Shown here piece after piece: positions 7,812 to 13,288 of a stretch of 13,288 bases of DNA. Source of the stretch: Bacteroidales bacterium (GTDB taxonomy: Bacteria > Bacteroidota > Bacteroidia > Bacteroidales > VadinHA17); the NCBI GenBank assembly GCA_027451265.1, contig DAIDJT010000039.1, positions 1 through 13,288 on the forward strand. Direction: 5' to 3'. The first letter of the stretch is position 1; each line of letters starts with the position of its first letter. Both the position numbers and the translations under genes were made by a program. The notes below the pieces were generated by a model. It saw nothing but the letters and a program-made list of their open reading frames with translations, ran no database searches and was not told the origin of the DNA.

Positions 7812-7861
7812 GCATGAAATAACGGGTTAATACAATCATAAAATAAAAACTATATAAGAAC

Positions 7862-8998
7862 ATGGAATTTCTACTTGATGGAATCACCAATATCACCTGG
7901 CAGCAGGCAGTGATGTGGGTTATCGGGGCGCTGCTCATTTATCTGGCAATTGCAAAAAAGCTGGAGCCGTCGCTTCTGTTGCCGATGGGGTTCGGGGCAA
8001 TCCTTGTCAATCTCCCGCTGTCAGGTGCGCTGAACCAGACCCTTTCAGGGATAGGAGAGGTGACCGGCATTCTTGACTGGATGTTCAGGGTGGGCATAGA
8101 GGCATCAGAAGCTATGCCGCTGTTGCTTTTCATCGGGATAGGGGCAATGATCGACTTCGGTCCTCTGCTCTCCAACCCGAGGCTTCTGCTCTTTGGTGCT
8201 GCGGCGCAATTCGGTATTTTTGCAACAATCACTGCATCCGTTCTGCTGGGCTTTGACCTCAGGGATGCCGCCTCTATCGGAATTATCGGAGCTGCTGACG
8301 GTCCTACTTCAATCCTGGTATCACAGGTACTTAAGAGCGAATATATTGGACCGATTGCCATTGCAGCATATTCATACATGGCCCTGGTTCCGATAATTCA
8401 GCCCTTTGCAATCAAGATTTGCACAACAGAGAAAGAGAGGAAGATCAGGATGAATTATAATCCGAAGAGTGTCTCGAGGCTTACCCGTATACTGTTCCCT
8501 GTTACGGTAACAATCATTGCAGGGTTGGTGGCGCCGGCATCGATTGCTCTCGTCGGATTCCTGATGTTTGGTAACCTGATAAGGGAGTGCGGTGTCCTTA
8601 AGTCATTATCTGACAGTGCACAAAAGGAACTGGTGAACCTGATAACACTGCTGCTTGGAATAACAATCGCGGCAAGCATGCAGGCTGAAAAATTCGTGGC
8701 TCTCGATACAGTCAAGATCATGGGCCTCGGGCTCCTTGCTTTTGTATTTGACACAATTGCCGGCGCCTCTTTTGCCAAGCTTCTCAACCTGTTCCTGAAG
8801 GAAAAGATCAACCCGATGGTTGGAGCAGCAGGGATTTCAGCATTTCCAATGTCTTCACGCGTCATCCAGAGACTGGGCCTGGAGGCTGACCCGACCAATC
8901 ACCTGCTGATGCACGCAGCAGGAGCTAACGTCTCAGGCCAGATCGCCAGCGTCATCGCAGGTGGTGTGATAATAGGACTTGTACCCGGTTTACTTTAA
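7862..8998 (+). CDS. oadB: Sodium-translocating decarboxylase beta subunit (OadB/MmdB/GcdB)
   Basis: Integral membrane subunit that decarboxylates the carboxybiotin carrier and exports Na+ in oxaloacetate, methylmalonyl-CoA or glutaconyl-CoA decarboxylases. The 378-residue protein is normal in length and almost entirely hydrophobic. Residues known as important in Klebsiella OadB appear conserved: Asp146 (GAADGPTSI), Tyr172, and Asn317, Gly321, Ser326 and Arg333 in NPMVGAAGISAFPMSSRV (317-334). The C-terminal HAAGANVSGQIASVIAGG (351-368) is also typical. These spacings match the Klebsiella protein as I recall it, so the pump should be functional. The 50 bp before it show no hairpin terminator. 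Behind it lies a gamma-like peptide, but no carboxyltransferase alpha or biotin carrier gene is in the window, so its substrate (often methylmalonyl-CoA in this phylum) is unknown. Confidence 0.94.
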   Translation: MEFLLDGITNITWQQAVMWVIGALLIYLAIAKKLEPSLLLPMGFGAILVNLPLSGALNQTLSGIGEVTGILDWMFRVGIEASEAMPLLLFIGIGAMIDFGPLLSNPRLLLFGAAAQFGIFATITASVLLGFDLRDAASIGIIGAADGPTSILVSQVLKSEYIGPIAIAAYSYMALVPIIQPFAIKICTTEKERKIRMNYNPKSVSRLTRILFPVTVTIIAGLVAPASIALVGFLMFGNLIRECGVLKSLSDSAQKELVNLITLLLGITIAASMQAEKFVALDTVKIMGLGLLAFVFDTIAGASFAKLLNLFLKEKINPMVGAAGISAFPMSSRVIQRLGLEADPTNHLLMHAAGANVSGQIASVIAGGVIIGLVPGLL

Positions 8999-9008
8999 AA
9001 GGAGGTGA
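8998..9008 (+). promoter_or_regulatory. Strong Shine-Dalgarno site before the gamma-like gene
   Basis: AAAGGAGGTGA pairs almost perfectly with the 16S rRNA 3' end and lies six bases (counting from GGAGG) before the ATG at 9012. Most other genes here lack such a site, so it fixes the start of the small gene and suggests high translation independent of the upstream gene. Confidence 0.7.
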
Positions 9009-9011
9009 AGG

Positions 9012-9152
9012 ATGAATGCTGATTTCTTTAAATCACTCGATCTGATGGGGAAGGGCATGACAGCCATCTTCGTCGTCATTATTGTCATTTACCTGGCTAC
9101 TCACCTGATCCTGAAAGTTTCAGGAGGAAGAAAAGGGGAGACGGAAGAATAG
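9012..9152 (+). CDS. Very short OadG-like gamma subunit of the sodium pump
   Basis: A 46-residue membrane peptide 13 bp after the beta subunit gene. It begins MNADFFKSLDLMGKGMTAIF, has one membrane helix at about residues 16-35 (ending in TAIFVVIIVIYLATHLIL-like sequence), and a charged tail (KVSGGRKGETEE). The pattern GKGM followed by a hydrophobic helix resembles the N-terminal half of OadG, which anchors and assembles the alpha and beta subunits. Usual OadG proteins are about 80-90 residues and carry a longer C-terminal tail that contacts the alpha subunit; here that tail is nearly absent. The strong ribosome binding site and close spacing after the beta gene support a real gene. Assignment rests on position and topology more than on sequence. 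Confidence 0.78.
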   Translation: MNADFFKSLDLMGKGMTAIFVVIIVIYLATHLILKVSGGRKGETEE

Positions 9153-9206
9153 CTATTTGCCGGCTGGTGTCATAGCGCTTTCCATTCCTTTCTGACAGCC
9201 TGTTGT

Positions 9207-9222
9207 CAATCCGCATGGATTG
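9207..9222 (+). other. Small hairpin (CAATCC-GCAT-GGATTG) after the sodium-pump genes
   Basis: A perfect 6-bp stem with a 4-base loop lies 55 bp after the gamma-like stop. It is followed by a loose AT-rich stretch, not a clean T-tract, so it is at best a weak terminator or RNA-stability hairpin. The TTG at its end (9220-9222) and TAACTTTA (9239-9246) could also form an imperfect promoter for the next gene. Confidence 0.3.
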
Positions 9223-9253
9223 GTTCCGGGGAATTTTGTAACTTTATGTGGCC

Positions 9254-9273
9254 ATTATCCCCGCAGGGGTAAT
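9254..9273 (+). other. Bulged hairpin in the leader of the small lipoprotein gene
   Basis: ATTA-CCCC pairs with GGGG-TAAT around a GCA loop, with one bulged T at 9258, giving an 8-bp stem 30 bp before the lipoprotein start at 9304. It could be a 5' UTR structure that modulates translation or mRNA stability. No T-tract follows, so a terminator is unlikely. Confidence 0.3.
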
Positions 9274-9303
9274 GCAGCATATGTCGGACCAACCAGTGAC
9301 CGG

Positions 9304-9702
9304 ATGAAAAAAGCGCTTTTACTGCTGCTTGTGGCCGCTATGGCTTCTTGCAGCCAGGCGAGGAAGAGTTCTTCCACCGTACCGGAAGATGACCTGATCA
9401 TTACCAGGAAATATGTTGGCGATTTCATCGAGTATCGCCATACCGGGCCCGAGAATTATGACGGCCCGAACATAATCTGGATCAAGACCACCATGGAAGA
9501 CAGGTATGGCAAGATATCAGCGTACGGACGCAAATGCGACTTCACCGGCGGCGACAGGCTTTACCTGAGAAGAAAATTCTACAGTCCGGGAATAGTGTCC
9601 GGTTACTGGGTTTATGTAATTGAAAATGATGCTTCGGTTTCCTACCGTGCCACCGACCTTCAGCATGACAGGGAGGTATTCATCAAAACCTGGTTTGAAT
9701 GA
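9304..9702 (+). CDS. Small uncharacterised lipoprotein
   Basis: A 132-residue protein with a lipoprotein-type signal (MKKALLLLLVAAMASC, lipid Cys16; the -3 residue is Met, which is unusual but tolerated). After a short polar linker the mature part contains DDLIITRKYVGDFIEYRHTGPENYDGPNIIW-type sequence followed by IKTTMEDRYGKISAYGRKCDF, DRLYLRRKFYSPGIVSGYWVYVIEND and a short C-terminal strand ending in KTWFE. The alternation suggests an all-beta fold. I recall similar short lipoproteins from other Bacteroidota but no assigned function. The frame is open from 9220, but the signal sequence fixes the start at 9304. It lies 151 bp after the gamma-like gene and 56 bp before the metal exporter, so it may be its own transcription unit. 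Location would be the periplasmic face of the inner or outer membrane. Confidence 0.8.
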   Translation: MKKALLLLLVAAMASCSQARKSSSTVPEDDLIITRKYVGDFIEYRHTGPENYDGPNIIWIKTTMEDRYGKISAYGRKCDFTGGDRLYLRRKFYSPGIVSGYWVYVIENDASVSYRATDLQHDREVFIKTWFE

Positions 9703-9758
9703 TTTTCCCGGCAACCTTTAGGAGATGAACAACATTAATCTTATCGCGTTTCATAAAT

Positions 9759-10859
9759 ATGTCTAAAAACAAAAACCTTCAGACTGAAATCGATGCCAGT
9801 TTCCTGTACGGGAGATTGGCTGATAATGAAGATGATGCTGTTATAGCCAGCGTTTTCAGGCAGATGAGTGAGATTGAAAAAGGCCATGCAGAAGCCTTTG
9901 CAAAATCCGGGGAAAAAAGTGCCGGAATGCTGTTCAGGCCCTCATCGCGGGCCCGTGTCCTGGACCTCATCGGAAAGATTTTCGGTTATAATTATGTCCT
10001 GGGTGTTCTGATGGATACAGAGAAGAGCATCTCAGGTGCTCTTATTGCAGGAAGAAAGACCAGGAAGGAGGCGGTTACGGGGTCCGAAACAAATCATGTC
10101 AAAATACTTCGTTCCATCCTTGAACGGCAATCAAATCTTGAAGGCAGGCATCTGGCAAAATTCGAAAGCCGTCACAGATCCGTAGGCGGGAACGCCATCA
10201 GGGCTGCAGTACTTGGGGGCAATGACGGCCTTGTTTCAAACTTCAGCCTAATAATGGGTGTTGCCGGCGCCACCTCCGGACAGGGAGGAGTATTGCTGGC
10301 CGGCATCTCAGGGATGCTTGCCGGAGGACTGTCAATGGCGCTTGGTGAATGGATTTCCGTGAAAAGCTCCCAGGAACTTTACCAGAATCAGATGAATCTT
10401 GAGATGGATGAGATTGAAGCGAACCCGGAGGGAGAAAAGAAAGAACTGATGCTGATATACAAGGCAAAGGGTATACCTGAGCAACAGGCAAGACAGATGG
10501 CAGAGGAGATATTCAATGACAGGGGCAGGGCTCATGAGGTGCTGGTTAAAGAAGAGCTGGGGATAAACGCGGAGGAACTGAAGGGCTCTGCCATTGAAGC
10601 GGCAATATATTCTTTTGTACTTTTTTCGGCAGGTGCAATAATTCCGGTTCTGCCGTTCCTGTTTTCCCAGGGAATGAAGGCAATAATCATCTGTGTAGGG
10701 TTAAGTGCCGCGGGTTTGTTTTTAATCGGAGCAGCAATTACGTTGTTCACCGGTAGAAATGTGTGGTATTCGGGAGTCAGGCAGGTGTTGTTTGGAATAG
10801 CTGCAGCAGCTGTTACCTTTGGCATCGGGAAACTGATTGGCGTTTCCGTTACCGGCTAA
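9759..10859 (+). CDS. Ferritin-like/VIT fusion (Er-VIT, MbfA-like) iron or manganese exporter
   Basis: Membrane protein that binds Fe2+ (or Mn2+) through a diiron ferritin-like domain and moves it out of the cytosol. The 366-residue protein has an N-terminal four-helix ferritin-like domain at about 1-140 with likely metal ligands Glu10, Glu40-x2-His43, Glu88 and Glu110-x2-His113. The VIT domain follows: GNAIRAAVLGGNDGLVSNFS (144-163) opens the first membrane helix, and membrane helices lie at about 148-172, 176-198, 279-302, 307-331 and 341-362. The acidic cytosolic insert between helices 2 and 3 (about 205-270, rich in Glu and Met) matches the metal-binding region of VIT proteins. This is the architecture of rhizobial MbfA. 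The gap to the next gene, an Nramp importer, is 15 bp, suggesting an operon. Iron or manganese specificity is not readable from sequence. Confidence 0.92.
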   Translation: MSKNKNLQTEIDASFLYGRLADNEDDAVIASVFRQMSEIEKGHAEAFAKSGEKSAGMLFRPSSRARVLDLIGKIFGYNYVLGVLMDTEKSISGALIAGRKTRKEAVTGSETNHVKILRSILERQSNLEGRHLAKFESRHRSVGGNAIRAAVLGGNDGLVSNFSLIMGVAGATSGQGGVLLAGISGMLAGGLSMALGEWISVKSSQELYQNQMNLEMDEIEANPEGEKKELMLIYKAKGIPEQQARQMAEEIFNDRGRAHEVLVKEELGINAEELKGSAIEAAIYSFVLFSAGAIIPVLPFLFSQGMKAIIICVGLSAAGLFLIGAAITLFTGRNVWYSGVRQVLFGIAAAAVTFGIGKLIGVSVTG

Positions 10860-10874
10860 GCATCATAGCATCCC

Positions 10875-12137
10875 ATGTTCAGGTTTTTAAGCAATATAGA
10901 CAGCAAGCGCCACAAAAGGCAGTTTGGGGCCCTTGATATTTTAAAGTTTATAGGCCCCGGATTGCTGGTGACGGTGGGCTTCATCGATCCGGGTAACTGG
11001 GCATCCAATCTTGCCGCGGGAGCCAATTACGGCTACGCCCTTCTCTGGATGGTTACCCTGTCTACAATAATGCTCATTTTACTGCAGCATAATGTGGCAC
11101 ACCTCGGTATTGTCACCGGATTATGTCTTTCTGAGGCAGCTGCAGTTTACGTAAAGAAGCGGTATGCAAGGATTCTGCTTTCCTCAGCCATGCTTGCTTC
11201 GGTTTCCACCTCCCTGGCTGAAATCCTTGGTGGGGCAATAGCCCTGAACATGTTGTTCTCTGTACCTGTAAAGGCTGGTGCAATACTGGTTACCATTTTT
11301 GTGATGGTAATGCTTTATTCAAACTCTTACAAAGCAATAGAGAAATGGATCATAGCCTTTGTTTCGGTAATAGGATTATCTTTTCTGTACGAGCTCTCTC
11401 TTGTTGATATAAATTGGGGAAGCGCAGTTAAGGGGTGGGTTACCCCTTCTTTCCCTGACGGCTCAATGATAATCATAATGAGTGTGCTTGGAGCAGTGGT
11501 TATGCCACATAACCTGTTTCTCCACTCCGAGATTATCCAGAGCAGACAATGGAACCTGCAGGACGAAAAGGTCATTAAGAGGCAGCTGAAGTTTGAATTT
11601 GCCGACACAATTACATCAATGGTCATCGGATGGGCTATCAACAGTGCAATGATACTCCTTGCTGCCGCAACATTCTTCAGAGCACGCATGCCTGTCACCG
11701 AGCTTCAGCAGGCAAATCACCTGCTTGCGCCCCTTCTGGGAAGTCATGCCGCAGTTGTCTTCGCAGTTGCACTTTTGTTTTCCGGGATAGCTTCGGCCAT
11801 TACATCAGGGATGGCTGCAGGCACAATTTTCGCGGGGATGTTCAGGGAACCGTATGACATCAGGGACAACCATTCAAGACTCGGTGTTGCCATATCACTG
11901 GTACTTGCACTGGTGATTATCTTCCTGATCTCAGACCCCTTTAAAGGACTGATAATATCACAGATGGTATTGAGTATGCAGCTTGCATTCACCATATTCC
12001 TGCAGGTCTACCTGACTTCCTCTGAAAAGGTGATGGGCAAATACAAAAATTCACTTTTTTCGAAAATCACATTATACGGACTGGGCGTTATAGTAACCTT
12101 GCTGAACCTCGCCCTGGTAGTCAGTTTTTTTAAATAA
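10875..12137 (+). CDS. mntH: Nramp-family divalent metal importer (MntH-like), variant
   Basis: Inner membrane transporter, about 11 helices, for Mn2+, Fe2+ or similar ions. The 420-residue protein keeps the metal-binding motifs of true Nramps: Asp38-Pro-Gly-Asn41 in helix 1 and Met210-Pro-His212 in helix 6. Helix 3 reads STSLAEILGGAIAL (111-124), so Glu116 is conserved, but the preceding Asp of the usual T-D-L-A-E (the proton-pathway Asp in Deinococcus Nramp) is Ser113. Helix 8 reads SGIASAITSGMAAGT (303-317) where canonical proteins have GQSSTITGT-AGQ. The metal site therefore looks intact while proton coupling may differ. It is encoded 15 bp after the Er-VIT exporter, so the pair is probably co-transcribed. 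Symbol mntH is used in the broad sense. Confidence 0.92.
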   Translation: MFRFLSNIDSKRHKRQFGALDILKFIGPGLLVTVGFIDPGNWASNLAAGANYGYALLWMVTLSTIMLILLQHNVAHLGIVTGLCLSEAAAVYVKKRYARILLSSAMLASVSTSLAEILGGAIALNMLFSVPVKAGAILVTIFVMVMLYSNSYKAIEKWIIAFVSVIGLSFLYELSLVDINWGSAVKGWVTPSFPDGSMIIIMSVLGAVVMPHNLFLHSEIIQSRQWNLQDEKVIKRQLKFEFADTITSMVIGWAINSAMILLAAATFFRARMPVTELQQANHLLAPLLGSHAAVVFAVALLFSGIASAITSGMAAGTIFAGMFREPYDIRDNHSRLGVAISLVLALVIIFLISDPFKGLIISQMVLSMQLAFTIFLQVYLTSSEKVMGKYKNSLFSKITLYGLGVIVTLLNLALVVSFFK

Positions 12138-12141
12138 TTTT

Positions 12142-12164
12142 CAGGATATTTGAAAACAATCCTG
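12142..12164. other. Inverted repeat between the Nramp and LigT genes
   Basis: CAGGAT (12142-12147) and ATCCTG (12159-12164) form a perfect 6-bp stem around 11 bases, starting 4 bp after the Nramp stop. There is no T-tract after it. It could be a weak 3'-end hairpin or an operator for the next gene. GATATTTG at 12145-12152 is one base from the TAnnTTTG promoter consensus. Confidence 0.3.
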
Positions 12165-12185
12165 GTAAGAAAACAGTGATTCATC

Positions 12186-12740
12186 ATGGATAGCATGGAC
12201 CTCTATTTTATTGCCCTTATCCCTCACAGTGAACTGAGGAATGAGATTCGGGCGGTAAAGGACAGGATACGCCTGGCATATGGTGCGGGTCATGCACTCA
12301 AATCTCCTGCTCATATTACAATGCAGATGCCTTTCAAAAGGAACAGCAGGGATGAATATGCCATCACTGCCGCCCTTGAAAAATTCGGCTCTGAAGAAAA
12401 TCCTTTTACTGTCAGACTGGATGGATTTGGCTGCTTTGCCCCGAAGGTTATTTTTATCAGGATAGAGGATCCGGATCCGGTAAAGTCAGCACATGGCCGG
12501 TTAAAAAGAATTCTGACCGGACAACTTGGATTTGCAGTCAGCGAGATCATGAATGATGTCCAGCCACACATAACCGTAGCCACGCGGGATCTTACGAAAG
12601 AGGCATTCAGGGAAGCGTGGCCTGAATTTCAGAATGAGGAATTCAAGGGTACTTTTGAAGTTCACAGTATTTTCCTGCTGAAACATAACGGGAAAAATTG
12701 GGATATACTTAAAGAGTTTCCATTCGGTAACAATGGATAG
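12186..12740 (+). CDS. 2H phosphoesterase, LigT / 2'-5' RNA ligase-like
   Basis: Cytoplasmic enzyme of the 2H phosphoesterase superfamily, which joins or opens 2'-5' or 2',3'-cyclic phosphate bonds in RNA or nucleotides. The 184-residue protein has the two His-x-Thr motifs expected for the active site: His43-Ile-Thr45 in SPAHITMQMPF and His128-Ile-Thr130 in QPHITVATRDL, 85 residues apart, normal for the family. Phe or Leu residues before them form the core strands. Start could also be the Met at 12195. It follows the Nramp gene by 48 bp and its last eight bases overlap the start of the GH106-like gene. True substrate is unknown; such proteins include RNA ligases, cyclic phosphodiesterases and nucleotide hydrolases. 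No link to metal transport or glycan breakdown is known to me. Confidence 0.9.
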   Translation: MDSMDLYFIALIPHSELRNEIRAVKDRIRLAYGAGHALKSPAHITMQMPFKRNSRDEYAITAALEKFGSEENPFTVRLDGFGCFAPKVIFIRIEDPDPVKSAHGRLKRILTGQLGFAVSEIMNDVQPHITVATRDLTKEAFREAWPEFQNEEFKGTFEVHSIFLLKHNGKNWDILKEFPFGNNG

Positions 12741-13288
12741 AAGGAAGTTTATCTCAGGAAGCGCCCTCGCTGCTGCCGGATGGATTGCGGCATCGCGCCT
12801 TCAGGCAGTGCCGTGGTCACCTGGCGGAGACCATCTTCCCCTGCCGGCATCATCCATCCGGGAGCCTCAGTCAATTACCGGCAATAAGCTATGGGAGTCA
12901 TTTCGCAATCCTTCCGGTAATTATCGTCCCTTTGTCAGGTGGTGGTGGAACGGCAACAAGGTTGAGGAAACGGAACTCATAAGAGAGTTACGCCTGCTGA
13001 AGGCAGCAGGCATAGGCGGGGTGGAGATAAACCCGGTGGCATTCCCCTCCCGTTTTGAGGGTGACAACCTTGGAAAATCTTCACTGGAGTGGCCGGGCAG
13101 GGAGTGGAGCAATATGTTGAATGTTGTTTTTACCGAAGCGAAACAGCTGGGGATGACCTGTGACCTGATTGTTGGTTCGGGGTGGCCTTTTGGCGCAGAG
13201 AATACTGCAGAGGATGAGCGGTCACAGATAGTTGTTATTGCCGTACGGAAGGTCAGCGGCCCGGCAGAGTTGTCGGTATCACGCAGAT
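12733..13288 (+). CDS. GH106-like glycosidase (alpha-L-rhamnosidase type), N-terminal part, runs off the right edge
   Basis: Start ATG at 12733 overlaps the LigT stop by eight bases (ATGGATAG), and the frame stays open to the end of the window, giving the first 185 residues. The N-terminus MDRRKFISGSALAAAGW carries a twin-arginine motif followed by a hydrophobic segment, so the enzyme is probably exported by the Tat pathway to the periplasm. RPFVRWWWNGNKVEE (65-79), LRLLKAAGIGGVEINPV (86-102) and LIVGSGWPFG (145-154) resemble the start of GH106 and related barrels, which cleave alpha-L-rhamnose from plant pectin or similar glycans. The catalytic residues lie beyond the window, so the activity is unproven and a related family is possible. 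The overlap suggests translational coupling with the LigT gene. Confidence 0.85.
   Translation, partial: MDRRKFISGSALAAAGWIAASRLQAVPWSPGGDHLPLPASSIREPQSITGNKLWESFRNPSGNYRPFVRWWWNGNKVEETELIRELRLLKAAGIGGVEINPVAFPSRFEGDNLGKSSLEWPGREWSNMLNVVFTEAKQLGMTCDLIVGSGWPFGAENTAEDERSQIVVIAVRKVSGPAELSVSRR

Noticed and set aside
7812..7861. Possible terminator after the hexosaminidase
   Set aside because: The 50 bp are AT-rich but no stem-loop could be found, so termination is not supported.
9220..9303. Upstream start for the small lipoprotein at 9220
   Set aside because: It would place the signal peptide internally and cover two hairpins that look like leader sequence.
12467..12480. Tandem GGATCC repeats in the LigT gene
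   Set aside because: They encode an Asp-Pro-Asp-Pro run within a normal coding frame and are most simply a codon coincidence.
1..13288. CRISPR, tRNA, rRNA, insertion sequence or phage features
   Set aside because: No regular repeat-spacer series, cloverleaf, transposase-like frame, inverted terminal repeats or phage protein was seen; the long antisense frames in the SusC gene and others are coding shadows.

Overview
The window looks like chromosomal DNA from a member of the Bacteroidota, probably a Bacteroidia-type anaerobe or environmental relative. The main evidence is a full SusC/RagA-type TonB-dependent transporter, a surface-type lipoprotein hexosaminidase, and mostly poor Shine-Dalgarno sequences. 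Candidate promoters resemble the Bacteroidota -7 element TAnnTTTG. No rRNA, tRNA, CRISPR array, insertion sequence or phage gene was seen. No intergenic stretch exceeds 160 bp, so the window is densely coding.

Left part, minus strand, read right to left from about 6076 to 3. A lysophospholipid-type acyltransferase, a CDP-alcohol phosphatidyltransferase and a double-GNAT-fold protein resembling the YghO/bacterial ceramide synthase-like family are spaced 21 and 31 bp apart and look like one lipid-synthesis operon. A 142-bp gap follows, holding a CRP-like dyad and helically phased AACCT repeats. Then comes a 1063-residue SusC homologue whose SusD partner would lie beyond the left edge.

Right part, plus strand, from 6237 to the right edge. 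A GH20 beta-N-acetylhexosaminidase lipoprotein is divergent from the lipid operon. It is followed by the membrane beta subunit of a sodium-pumping decarboxylase and, directly behind it, a 46-residue gamma-like membrane peptide with an unusually strong ribosome binding site. No alpha (carboxyltransferase) or biotin carrier gene is present in the window. Next are a small uncharacterised lipoprotein, a ferritin-like/VIT fusion (iron or manganese exporter) closely followed by an Nramp importer, a 2H phosphoesterase of the LigT type, and the first 185 residues of a Tat-exported GH106-like glycosidase that runs off the right edge.

How the genes may work together. The SusC, GH20 and GH106-like genes fit glycan scavenging. 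The Er-VIT and Nramp genes form a plausible divalent-metal efflux/uptake pair. The OadB/OadG-like pair fits sodium-coupled decarboxylation with its soluble subunits encoded elsewhere. The lipid trio is the most attractive candidate for an incompletely described system: an amide-forming acyltransferase, a phospho-headgroup transferase and an O-acyltransferase. All functional assignments come from reading protein motifs by eye; no database search was run.
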